Shown one piece after another: positions 1-10,300 of a stretch of 64,000 nucleotides of DNA. The notes beneath the pieces were generated by a model. The model searched no databases. It saw nothing but the letters and a program-made list of their open reading frames with translations, and was not told the origin of the DNA. The DNA lies in the NCBI RefSeq assembly GCF_000382045.1, contig NZ_KB907456.1, positions 305,314 to 369,313 on the forward strand, given 5' to 3'. The position numbers and the translations under genes were made by a program. The stretch is from Variovorax atrisoli 110B. GTDB lineage: Bacteria > Pseudomonadota > Gammaproteobacteria > Burkholderiales > Burkholderiaceae_C. How positions within the stretch are numbered: the first letter of the stretch is position 1; each line of letters begins with the position of its first letter.

Positions 1-2
1 GC

Positions 3-506
3 TGCGAGGCAGGGCAGTCGTGGAGCTGGGACGGCGTGCGCTTCGAGGTGCTGCATCCCTTCGAAAGCGACTACCGCAGCTTCGGCAAGCCCAATGCGGT
101 TTCGTGCGTGCTGCGCGTCGACAACGGACGCGCGGCGGCACTGCTGGCCGGCGATATCGAGCGGCTGCAGGAAGCGGCGCTGGTCGTGCGCACGCCCCAG
201 CTGCTGCATGCCGACGTGCTGCTGGCGCCGCATCACGGGAGCAAGACTTCTTCGGGGGAGGCTTTCCTCGACCAGGTTAGGCCGCGCATCGTGCTCGTGC
301 AGGCGGGGTACCGCAACCGCTTCGGCCATCCGGCCCGGGAGGTGGTCGCGCGCTACCTCGACCGGGGCGTGCGGCTGATCGAGAACACCCGCTGCGGCGC
401 CGCGCATTGGAGCAGCCTGCATCCTGCCGATGTCGCCTGCGAACGGGAGCGGCGTGCCCGGTACTGGCAGCACCGCCTGCCCCCTTCGGAGCTCCCGGGC
501 TCTTGA
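3..506 (+). CDS. comEC: ComEC/Rec2 competence protein, C-terminal end (5' truncated by window)
   Basis: This is the last ~167 codons of an open frame that enters from the left edge. It matches the C-terminal metallo-beta-lactamase-fold domain of ComEC/Rec2, the inner-membrane channel that takes up single-stranded DNA in natural transformation. Visible landmarks are the FEVLHP segment, a PNAVSCVLR stretch, a GDIE motif, and APHHGS, a metal-ligand motif typical of the domain. The membrane core lies outside the window. The frame is open from base 3, so no start is present. A 160-bp AT-richer gap follows before the next gene. Confidence 0.85.
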   Translation, partial: CEAGQSWSWDGVRFEVLHPFESDYRSFGKPNAVSCVLRVDNGRAAALLAGDIERLQEAALVVRTPQLLHADVLLAPHHGSKTSSGEAFLDQVRPRIVLVQAGYRNRFGHPAREVVARYLDRGVRLIENTRCGAAHWSSLHPADVACERERRARYWQHRLPPSELPGS

Positions 507-666
507 AACTGTGAATTAATTGTCAAAAGTAGCTTAAAGGTATTCATTTTCACGAATCCAAGCCGAAGAATCCTGCGTTTTACTGGGTAGCTACAACTCG
601 GCGACAAGGGGGCAACATGTACAAACGTCCACGCTCGCAGCGGGGCGTGACCGCAGGGCGGGTTTC

Positions 667-1527
667 ATGACGACAGCGGTTCCGGCCATCACCAGCGCGA
701 GCGCCGCGCCCGCGTCGGGCGCCAGGCTCGACATGCACCGCGAAGGCCCGGTGCTCATCCTGACGCTCAGCAACCCGGAGGCGCGCAACGCCATCAATCC
801 CTCGGTCTACCGTGCGGCGGCCAAGGCGATACGCGCCACCGCGGGCTTCCGCACGGTGCGCGCCATCGTGCTGCGCGGCGAGGGCGATCACTTCAGCGGA
901 GGCGGCGACCTGCGGCGGCTGGCCCGCCAGCGAAAGCTGCCGGCCGCCGAGCAGCGCGGCCACATCGACGCGCTGCACGAATGGCTCATGGCGATCGAGG
1001 AGGCGCCGCAGCCCGTGATCGCCGCGGTCGAGGGGGCGGCGATGGGCGGCGGCTTCTCGCTGAGCCTGGCCTGCGATCTCATCGTGGCCGCCGAGGACGC
1101 GAAGTTCGCGATGTCGTACATCAACGTCGGCCTCTCGCCCGACGGCGGCGGCACCGATTCGCTGGCCCGCGCTCTGCCGCCGCAGGCCGCGCTGGAAATG
1201 CTGCTCGACGGCACGCCGTGCACTGCCAGGCGGTTGCATGAGCTGGGCGTGGTCAACAAGGTGGTGCCGCACGGGGAAGCCGGTGCCGCCGCGCTCGCCT
1301 GGGCGCAACAGCTTGCGCGCGGGCCGTTCGAGGTGCAGGCGCGCATCAAGCAGCTCGTGTATGCGGCGCGCGGACGCAGCCGGCGCGAGCAGTTGGAGGC
1401 CGAACGGGAGTCCTTCCTGACGAGCCTCTACAGCGACGAGAGCGGGGAGCGCATCAAGGGATTCCTGTCGCCCCGCAAGAAGCAGGAAGCGAGCGAGGCG
1501 GGGAGCGAGGAGGGCTCCGCCGGCTGA
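667..1527 (+). CDS. Enoyl-CoA hydratase/isomerase (crotonase) family protein
   Basis: 286-residue crotonase-fold protein acting on acyl-CoA thioesters. The oxyanion-hole segment AAMGGGF is at about 124-130 and CDLIVAAEDAKFAM follows. The position usually holding the first catalytic Glu of hydratases is Ser131 (GGGFSL). The second catalytic position is Asp159 in LSPDGGGT. One acidic residue, an Asp, is the pattern of isomerase-type members such as PaaG, so isomerisation is more likely than hydration (inference). The N-terminal ~20 residues are Ala/Ser-rich and may be extra; an in-frame Met23 is an alternative start. The C-terminal Ser/Glu-rich tail is probably disordered. The next gene starts about 100 bp downstream. 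Confidence 0.85.
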   Translation: MTTAVPAITSASAAPASGARLDMHREGPVLILTLSNPEARNAINPSVYRAAAKAIRATAGFRTVRAIVLRGEGDHFSGGGDLRRLARQRKLPAAEQRGHIDALHEWLMAIEEAPQPVIAAVEGAAMGGGFSLSLACDLIVAAEDAKFAMSYINVGLSPDGGGTDSLARALPPQAALEMLLDGTPCTARRLHELGVVNKVVPHGEAGAAALAWAQQLARGPFEVQARIKQLVYAARGRSRREQLEAERESFLTSLYSDESGERIKGFLSPRKKQEASEAGSEEGSAG

Positions 1528-1625
1528 GCGAGGAAAGATCATCCGGCCCGTCTCCGGCCTTGGCATCAGGGGTTCTACTGGCCCTGAACTTGCTAAGCTA
1601 CGAGCTCAAGGAGATTGGTCGTTCC

Positions 1626-3122
1626 ATGCACAAATTTGACGAGATGTACGAGCAGCTTCCCTACGCTGGAGCTGCGATTCGACAGCATTACAAGCGCTAC
1701 GACCAATGGCTCGCGAAGCAACCCGGTGAGGTGATGCGTTCGCGACGCGAAGAGGCGGAAATGATCTTCCGCCGGGTCGGCATCACCTTCGCGGTGTACG
1801 GCGCCAAGGACGAGGACGGCTCCGGCACCGAGCGGCTCATACCGTTCGACCTGCTGCCTCGCATCATTCCCGCCCACGAGTGGGACAGCATGGAAAAAGG
1901 GCTGGTGCAGCGCGTGACGGCGCTCAACCGCTTTCTTCACGATGTCTACCATGACCAGGAAATCATCAAGGCCGGCATCATCCCGGCCGAGCAGATCCTG
2001 AACAACGCCCAGTTCCGCCCCGAGATGATGGGCGTGAACGTGCCGCACAACGTCTACTCGAACATCTCGGGCATCGACATCGTGCGGGCGCCCGACGCCT
2101 CGGGCAACGGCGAGTACTACGTACTCGAAGACAACCTGCGCGTGCCCAGCGGCGTGAGCTACATGCTCGAGAACCGCAAGATGATGATGCGGCTCTTCCC
2201 CGAGCTCTTCAACCAGAACCGCATCGCGCCGGTCGCGCACTACCCCGACCTGCTGCTCGAAACGCTTCGCGCCAGCGCGCCGCCGGCCACGGCCGAGCCC
2301 ACGGTGGTGGTGCTCACGCCGGGCATGTACAACAGCGCCTACTTCGAGCACGCCTTCCTCGCGCAGCAGATGGGCGTGGAGCTGGTCGAGGGGCAGGACC
2401 TGTTCGTGAAGGACAACTTCGTCTACATGCGCACCACGCGCGGGCCGAAGCGCGTCGACGTCATCTACCGCCGCGTGGACGACGACTTCCTCGACCCCGA
2501 GGTGTTCCGCCCGACTTCGACCCTGGGCTGCGCGGGCCTGATGCGCGCCTACCGCGAAGGCAACGTCGTCATCTGCAATGCGGTGGGCACCGGCGTGGCC
2601 GACGACAAGTCGATCTACCCCTACGTGCCGAAGATGGTGGAGTTCTACCTCGGCGAGAAGCCGATCTTGAAGAACGTGCCCACCTACATGTGCCGAAACA
2701 AGGACGAGCTGCAGTACACGCTCGACAACATGAAGGACCTGGTCGTCAAGGAAGTGCACGGCGCCGGCGGCTACGGCATGCTGATTGGCCCCGCCGCGAC
2801 GCAGGCGGAGATCGAGGACTTCAAGAAGGCCGTGATCGCCAAGCCCGACGGCTACATCGCCCAGCCCACGCTGAGCCTGTCGACCTCGCCCACCTTCGTC
2901 GACGCCGGCATCGCGCCGCGCCACATCGACCTGCGCCCCTTCGTCCTCTCGGGCAGCGAAGTGCAGATGGTGCCCGGCGGCCTCACGCGCGTGGCGCTCA
3001 AGGAAGGCTCGCTGGTGGTGAATTCGTCGCAGGGCGGCGGCACCAAGGACACCTGGATTCTCGAAGCCGACCGTGTGCCCAAGTCCAAGGCTCCCGCACA
3101 GTCGCAAAGCCAATCGCAGTAG
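1626..3122 (+). CDS. Circularly permuted ATP-grasp type 2 protein (DUF404/DUF407)
   Basis: 498-residue protein of the circularly permuted ATP-grasp family, ATP-dependent carboxylate-amine ligase-like enzymes of unknown substrate. They are nearly always paired with an alpha-E protein, as here. Diagnostic stretches are MHKFDEMYEQL at the start, YVLEDNLRVPSG in the middle, and KEVHGAGGYGMLIGP (nucleotide-loop-like) followed by IAQPTLSLSTSPT. The ATG at 1626 is chosen because homologues begin MHKFDEMY and AAGGAG lies at 1608-1613. The frame stays open upstream to a TTG at 1560, which I reject. The stop is 11 bp from the alpha-E gene, so the two should be co-transcribed. Confidence 0.9.
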   Translation: MHKFDEMYEQLPYAGAAIRQHYKRYDQWLAKQPGEVMRSRREEAEMIFRRVGITFAVYGAKDEDGSGTERLIPFDLLPRIIPAHEWDSMEKGLVQRVTALNRFLHDVYHDQEIIKAGIIPAEQILNNAQFRPEMMGVNVPHNVYSNISGIDIVRAPDASGNGEYYVLEDNLRVPSGVSYMLENRKMMMRLFPELFNQNRIAPVAHYPDLLLETLRASAPPATAEPTVVVLTPGMYNSAYFEHAFLAQQMGVELVEGQDLFVKDNFVYMRTTRGPKRVDVIYRRVDDDFLDPEVFRPTSTLGCAGLMRAYREGNVVICNAVGTGVADDKSIYPYVPKMVEFYLGEKPILKNVPTYMCRNKDELQYTLDNMKDLVVKEVHGAGGYGMLIGPAATQAEIEDFKKAVIAKPDGYIAQPTLSLSTSPTFVDAGIAPRHIDLRPFVLSGSEVQMVPGGLTRVALKEGSLVVNSSQGGGTKDTWILEADRVPKSKAPAQSQSQSQ

Positions 3123-3133
3123 GAGCACGAACG

Positions 3134-4090
3134 ATGCTGTCCCGCACCGCAGACCACCTCTATTGGATGTCCCGCTACACCGAGCGCGCCGAGAACACGG
3201 CGCGCATGCTGGACGTCAACTACCAGACCTCGCTCCTGCCGCAGTCCGCCGAAGTCGCCAAGTATGGCTGGCAGGGCGTGCTCTCCATCAGCGAACTGCT
3301 GCCCTGGTACAACCAGAAGTACGACCAGATCGCGCCCAAGGAGGTGATGGAGTTCATGGTCAAGGACGAGAGCAACGCCTCGTCCATCGTCTCCTGCCTC
3401 AAGGCCGCTCGCGAGAACGCACGTGCCGTGCGCGGCGCGCTCACCACCGAAGCCTGGGAAACGCAGAACACCACCTGGCTCGAAGTCAACCGCATGCTGC
3501 GCTCGGGCGACTTCGAGCGCGACCCCGGCCAGTTCTTCGAGTGGGTCAAGTTCCGCTCGCACCTGTCGCGCGGTGTCACGCTGGGCACCATGCTGCAGGA
3601 CGAGGCCTTCTACTTCTCGCGCCTGGGCACATTCCTGGAACGTGCGGACAACACAGCGCGCCTGGTCGATGTGAAGTTCCACGCGCTCAACAGCGAGTTC
3701 TTCGGCGCCGCCACCGAGGAAGACCAGGAGTACGACTTCTATCACTGGAGCGCGATCCTGCGCAGCGTCTCGGCCTTCGAGGTCTACCGCAAGGTGTACC
3801 GCGACGTGATCAAGCCGGAGCGCGTGGCCGAACTGCTCATTCTTCGCGCCGACATGCCGCGCTCGCTGCATGCGAGCCTGGTCGAGGTGGTCAACAACCT
3901 TGCGAAGGTTCAGAACGAGCAGAGCGCTGAAACTCAGCGCCGCGCCGGGAAGCTCCTGGCCGATCTGCAATATGCGCGTGTCGACGAAATCCTGGCGACG
4001 GGGCTGCATGCGTATCTCACGCAATTCCTCGATCGGGTGAATGAGCTGGGGGTTCGGATCAGCCAGGATTTTCTGGTTCCGGCGCATTGA
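3134..4090 (+). CDS. Alpha-E domain protein (DUF403)
   Basis: 318-residue, mostly alpha-helical protein of the alpha-E family. It opens with MLSRTADHLYWMSRYTERAE, the family signature, and repeats similar helices (RLGTFLERADNTARLVDVKFH) in its second half. The family partners with the ATP-grasp protein encoded just upstream; the pair is predicted to make or modify amide-linked products, but no substrate is established. The start at 3134 has GGAG at 3122-3125. The longer open frame upstream is out of register with the real gene and overlaps its partner. The transglutaminase-like gene that often completes this trio is not adjacent. Confidence 0.9.
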   Translation: MLSRTADHLYWMSRYTERAENTARMLDVNYQTSLLPQSAEVAKYGWQGVLSISELLPWYNQKYDQIAPKEVMEFMVKDESNASSIVSCLKAARENARAVRGALTTEAWETQNTTWLEVNRMLRSGDFERDPGQFFEWVKFRSHLSRGVTLGTMLQDEAFYFSRLGTFLERADNTARLVDVKFHALNSEFFGAATEEDQEYDFYHWSAILRSVSAFEVYRKVYRDVIKPERVAELLILRADMPRSLHASLVEVVNNLAKVQNEQSAETQRRAGKLLADLQYARVDEILATGLHAYLTQFLDRVNELGVRISQDFLVPAH

Positions 4091-4101
4091 TTGGGAATGG
4101 A

Positions 4102-4130
4102 AGGCTTCATCCTTTTCCGGGGGGAAGCCT
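4102..4130 (+). terminator. Weak hairpin after the alpha-E gene
   Basis: AGGCTTC (4102-4108) can pair perfectly with GAAGCCT (4124-4130) across a 15-nt loop, 11 bp after the stop of the alpha-E gene. No T-run follows directly, so it may be a poor or Rho-assisted terminator, or fortuitous. Confidence 0.3.
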
Positions 4131-4160
4131 GCCTAGCTTGATGCGAATTTTTGACAATTG

Positions 4161-4188
4161 TTGACGGGTTGATCCCGGTTAGTAGGAT
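4161..4188 (+). promoter_or_regulatory. Candidate promoter for the exoprotein gene
   Basis: The region between the alpha-E gene and the exoprotein (4091-4354) is far more AT-rich than its surroundings. TTGACG at 4161-4166 (five of six to the -35 consensus) and TAGGAT at 4183-4188 (four of six to the -10) are separated by 16 bp. A second TTGACA at 4151 has no good -10 at the right distance. The leader to the ATG would be about 160 nt, leaving room for post-transcriptional control. Assigned by eye only. Confidence 0.35.
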
Positions 4189-4354
4189 TTTAATAAATAA
4201 GGATTAATTCGACGGAGTTGGGCAAATTCTGTCGTTGAAAAGCATGTATTAATTCCTTGAAAGCAAGCGCCGCTCTTTCATAATCGCGCTCCGCAGTTTT
4301 CATTTGGTCACAGATGTGGCTGCAGATTGACAACTATGAGGGAGCGTAAAAGCG

Positions 4355-7300
4355 ATGAATCGGCACTTGCACCGCGTGGTCTTCAACGCGGCGAGAGGAC
4401 TGCGCATGGCGGTCCAGGAAACGGCCGCGAGCACTGGCAAGGGAGCGAGTAGAGCTACTACCGTCGCAGGTGCTGCAGCCGTCGCAGGGGCACTTATCGC
4501 AGGGGCGGCACATGCCCAGATCGTCGGCGCTCCCAACGTTCCCGGTAATCTCCGCCCGACCGTGCTGACAGCGCCCAATGGCGTGCCGCTGGTCAATATC
4601 CAGACGCCTTCCGCTGCAGGCGTCTCGCGCAACGTCTACAACCAGTTCAGCGTCGGTTCGAACGGCGCCATCCTGAACAACAGTCGGGTGAACGTGCAGA
4701 CCCAGCTTGGTGGGTTCGTTCAAGGCAACCCGTTCCTCGCATCGGGGCCGGCACGCATCATCCTCAATGAGGTCAACGGCGGAACGCCCAGCCAGCTTCG
4801 CGGCTACGTCGAAGTGGGTGGCCAGCGCGCTGAAGTGATCATTGCGAACCCGGCGGGCATCAGTGTGGATGGCGGCGGCTTCATCAATGCCAGCCGTGCC
4901 ACGCTCACCACCGGTACGCCGCAGTTCAACGCCGTCGGCGGTCTCGACAGTTTCCTTGTTCGTGGCGGCACCGTCACTATCGACGGCGCGGGCCTCGATG
5001 CCAGCAAGACCGACTACGCCGCCGTCCTCGCTCGTGCCGTGCAGCTCAACGCGGCGATCTACGCCACGGATCTCAAGGTGGTGACCGGTGCGAACCAGAT
5101 CAGCGCCGACCACGTGCAGATCACGCCCACGACGGGCACCGGCGCAGCACCGACCTTCGCGTTGGACGTGGCTGCGCTCGGCGGCATGTACGCCGGAAAG
5201 ATCGTGCTCCTGGGAACCGAGCAGGGCCTGGGCGTGCGCAACGCCGGGAACATCGGCGCGAGCGCCGGCAGCCTCGTCGTCACGGCTTCTGGCCGCCTGG
5301 AGAACACCGGCACACTCGAAGGCCAGAGCGTGCAGCTTGCCAGCATGGGCGGCGACATCGTGAACCAGGGCACGATCCGCCAGACCAGCATGGCGTCGCT
5401 GTCGCTGTCGGCACCGACGATCAGCAATACCCAGGGCGGATGGATCGGCAGCGAGCCTCCGCCTCCGCCCACTTCGACGCCGACAACGGGTGGCAGTGAC
5501 GGCGGCAACCCTGGCACAGGCACCACCGGAGGCACGGGCTCGAGCGGCTCGACCGGCACCACGACATCGACAGGTGGAACTACCACCGGAGGTACCTCGG
5601 CACCCGCCGCAACGCCGATCGAACCGGGCAGCATCAATGGCGCGGGAGCATTCCGCAACGATAGCGGCAAGGTCTACGCAGGTGGCCCGATCACGCTGCA
5701 GACGTCGAACCTGCTGAACAACGGCGGAACCCTGAGCGTGGCGAGTCTGGCACTCAGCCAGCCCACCTTTTCCAACCAGGGCGGGACCATCAATGTGTCC
5801 GGGGCCTTCACTGCCAATCTGGGCAGTTTCGACAACTCATCCGGCACCCTGCGCACCGGCAGCCTGGACATCACTACCTCCGGCGACCTGAACAACCAGG
5901 ACGGCGTGCTGACCAGTGACAGCAATGCAAACCTCACCGTCGGCGGTTCGGCCAACAACCTGCGCGGCAACGTCTCTGCTGCAGGGGCACTTGCAGCCAG
6001 CGTCACCGGAACTACCGTCAACACCTCCGGCACCCTGGCTTCCAATCAGGACCTGACGCTCAATACCGGTTCGCTGGAAAACACAAAGGGCAACATCCAA
6101 TCGGCCCAGGCCGGCGTGCGGGTCACGTCGACAGGCCAACTTGTCAGCGGCGGAGGCGGTTCGATCAAAGCGACCACCGACCTGGGAGTCCAGGCAGGAA
6201 TGCTCACGAATGCCGGCACGCTGCGCGGCGAGAACGACGTCAGCGTGGCCGTCGCCGGCACTCTCGTCAACGACGGCAACATCACATCCGGTCGGAACGC
6301 AACGATTACGGCCGCGAGCGTGCAGAGCAGCAAGGCGAGCGTACTCGGTGCCGGCATCAAGAGCGACGGCATGCTGGGCAGCGCCGGCGATCTACGCGTT
6401 GCCTCCACCGGTACGCTAGTTGATAACGGCACCCATCTGGCCGCAGGTAACGCAACGCTCCAAGGTGCAAGTGTCGATCTCTCGGCCAGTAAGACCAACG
6501 GTGGCAACGTAGTCATCACAGCCACGCAGGGCGACGTCAACACCAATAGTGCGACGGTCACAACCCCCGGCACGTTGAGCATCACGGCAGCCAGTGCGTT
6601 GTCGAACATCGGAGGCACGCTGGGCTCCAACAGTGGCACCCTTGTCAATGCCGCGAGCCTGAGCAACGCATCCGGAACGATTGCCGCGGTGGCAGGAGAC
6701 CTTCACGTCGAGACCACCGGCGCGACTGACAACACCTCAGGTAGTCTGCTGGCTTCGGGCGCTGTCGTCCTCGCGAACGGTGGTCTGACCAACACGGGCG
6801 GCAAAGCCAGCGGTAGCAGTCTTGCCATCGACACGCACGGCGGTGCGCTTGTCAATACGCGAGGAACTCTGAGCGCAAGCGGCAACGTCGACGTGAATTC
6901 CGGCGCGATCTTGAACGACGCGGGCCTGATCCACTCAGGCGGCGCGATGGTCATCGACACGCATGGCGGCGCATTGGTCAATACGAATGCCGCAGGCTAC
7001 GCGAACGGCCTGGGTGGCATCGTCAGCGGCGACACGCTCAAGCTGAAGAGTGGTAACACCGACAACAGAGCCGGCTTCATCGGCTCGAAGAATGCGCTGA
7101 GCGCCAACACCGGAGAATTCGTCAACGGCAAGTTCGTCAGCAGCGATGCAGGGGTGGTGTTGAGTCAATCGACCCTGTCCATCAACACCCAAGGCGCCGC
7201 CTACGACAACAAGGATGGCCAAACGTTGGCGGCGGGCGACTTGCTGATCGATGCCGGAGCCGGTGCTGCGAAGAACACGGGCGGACTGATCCGTTCGGGC

Positions 7301-10300
7301 GCCAAGACCACGGTGCGCGCTGCAAGCTTCGACAACACAGCCACCTCCGGCGCCGACCAGGGCATCGAGGGCCAGAACGTCTCCATCACGGCTGCGACCG
7401 TCAAGAATACGTCTGGAGCCATACGTGCCGACGTGAACACCACTCTGACGAGTGCGGCTCTCGTCGAGAACGGTACCGGTGGCCTGATCTCCGCAGGCGA
7501 TACCGTCAGCGTCGTCGATCCCAATGCCGCAAATCCGGCCACGAAGACTCTGAACGTATCCAACTCTGGCGGCACCATGCTTGCCGGCAAGTCGCTCACG
7601 GTGGATGCGGCTTCGCTTACCAGCAGCGGCAAGCTGCTCTCCCAGGGCGACCTGCACGTTGCGGCTACGCAGAACATCGTGCTGGACTCAGGCAGCGAGA
7701 CTATCGCCAATCACGATCTGGGCATCGCTACCAGCGGCAACCTCTCCAACAGCGGCCGGATCGCTGCCGGCAACGCTCTGGCGCTGTCAGCCTCCAACAT
7801 CGACAACGCAGCATCGGGTGACATCCAGGGCTCCACCACTCATCTGAGCGCCAGCGGCACCATCACCAATCGCGGCGTCATCGATGGCACCGTGACCCGC
7901 ATCGATGCAGACACGCTGACCAACATCGGCACCGGTCGCATCTACGGCGATCAGGTCTCCATTGCGGTCGACACGCTCAACAATCAGGCCGAGACCGCCA
8001 ACGGCAGTACCAGCGCCGCCACCATCGCCGCGCGAGCGCGCCTGGACATCGGTGCTGGCACCCTCAACAACGAGGACGGCGCCCTCATCTTCAGCGACGG
8101 CAAGCTCTCCATCGGTCGCAGCCTCGATGCGCTCGGCCATGCCACTGGCACGGCAACAAGCATCAACAACCGTGCCGCAACCATCGAGGCCACCGGCGAC
8201 ATCGACATCAAGACCACCACGCTCAACAACACCAACGGCGGCGTCACCTGGACTCTGCAGTCAGGCGAGAGCAAGCAGGTCGTCGAATACACGCTTCCAG
8301 GCAGCACCACCCGCTACAAGGCCGAAGAAGTGCTCATCAGCTTCGGTGGGCTTCAGCAGTTCCCCGACACCGGCTGGAACAGTTGGAATGCCGCAAGCGC
8401 AGCCAATCCTCTGACGGCGGGCAGTGACCCCTACGCCAGATTGCTGGTGCCCTCGCCGGACTACCCGCTGGCCCAGTTCCGCGCCTACTACATGCAAAGC
8501 CCGGCCAGCAGCCAAGACCGGAGCTACCAGACGTGCGGCGGCGGCGAAGGTACCGCGTGCGACACCACCAACGTTGCTGGCGCCTGGTACTCGCGCACCG
8601 ACCCGATCTGGGCGACTTTCGGCGTCACGCCGCCTGGCGTGGACTTGCCCATGGATTTCATTGGCCGCAAGTACCCGGACATGACCGTGGGCCAGGCCGG
8701 TGTCATGGTCCTCGACGAAACCAACCACGACCAGTGGATCCCCTTCGACCACCCGGTCACCCAGGCCGAGTACGACCAGTGGCAGGACTATCGCCAGGCC
8801 CACGCCGCGCTGGACAAGGCCACGCTGAAGTTCATCCACACCATCGCTGGATATACGTCGCTCACGGGCACCGAGTACGAGCCCGGACGCATGGCGTCGA
8901 CTTACGACGCCTACGTCTACAGCGTCACCCCGTCCATGCCAGTCCTGCAAAGCTCCGCGCCGGGCAAGATCATCGCCGGCGGCGCGATGAACATCGCGGT
9001 GGGCAGCGGCGTCAACGACATGAGCCAAATCCTGGCTGGTGGCGCGCTGACGGTCACGGGCGGCACCATCGTCAACAAGGGGCTGACTGTCGACGCCCCC
9101 ACTGTGCAGACCGGCACGGTTTCGCACAGCTATGTCGAAGCGCACTCCGGCGACGATGTGCGCGTCTACCAGATCGCGCCATACAACCTGACGACCAACT
9201 CCACGGTCACGCTAGCCGCAGCGCGCCAGGAGGGCAATGTCGCGGTTGCTGTGGGCAACCCGGGTACGGGGGCCTTGTCGGTGGGGCAGACCGGCACTGG
9301 CCCCAAAGCGGCTGGCGGTGTGGCCGGCAGCGCAATCGTGAACCCCATCGTCCAGGTGCCATCGAACAGCGGCCCCGGCAACACGGCAGGCACCTCCGGC
9401 GCCACGGTCGTGCGCACCAGCGTACCGAACGTCTCGATTCCCAGCGCGAGCCTGTTCAGGACGCTGGCCGATCCGTCAAGCCGCTACCTCATCGAAACCG
9501 ATCCACGGTTCGCCAACTACCGCAACTGGCTGTCCAGTGACTACCTGCTGAACAACCTCGGACTCGATCCGAACAACACCCTCAAGCGGTTGGGCGACGG
9601 CTTCTACGAGGGGCGCCTGATCCGCGAGCAGGTGGCCCAGTTGACCGGCTACCGCTACCTGGATGGGTTCACCAGCGACGACGCCCAGTACTCGGCTCTC
9701 ATGAATGCCGGCGCGGCCTTCGCGCAGCAGTACGGACTGCGCGTGGGCGTGGCGCTGACGGCCGCGCAGATGGCACAACTGACCAGCGACATCGTCTGGC
9801 TGGTCGAGCAGACGGTGACCTTGCCCGACGGCAGCACGCAGCGCGTGCTGGTGCCACAGGTCTATGTGCGCGTGAAGCCGGGCGACATCGACGGCTCCGG
9901 CGCGGTGCTCTCGGGCGGCAGTGTGGACATGCGCTTCTCGGGCGACCTCACGAACGCGGGAGGCACGATTGCCGGGCGCCACGCGGTCTCGCTCTCGGCA
10001 GACAACATCAACAACCTCGCGGGGCGTATCACCGGCGAGGATGTCACGGTGTCCGCCAGGACCGATATCAATGTCGTCGGCGCACAGATCGATGCGAGCA
10101 AGAGCCTGACAGCCATCGCGGGGCGCGACATCAACGTCGTGACGACCACCCGCGATTCGAAGAGCGACACGGGGCCGCTGGCGCGTTCGAGCGCCGACAG
10201 CGGTGTGAACCTCAGCGCCACGACGCTGGACCGGGTGGCGGGGCTGTACGTCACGAACCCGGGGGGAAGTCTCAACGTTGTAGCGGTGCGCGACGCCAAT

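Noticed and set aside
1560..1625. 22-codon N-terminal extension of the ATP-grasp protein from a TTG
   Set aside because: Homologues start at MHKFDEM, and an AAGGAG precedes the ATG at 1626.
4334..5113. Minus-strand open frames opposite the exoprotein gene
   Set aside because: The repetitive codon pattern of the beta-helix leaves long antisense frames; none has a ribosome site or domain.
5820..8250. Tandem-repeat DNA or CRISPR-like spacing in the exoprotein gene
   Set aside because: The periodicity is at the protein level (degenerate beta-helix repeats); no exact direct repeats with constant spacers are present.
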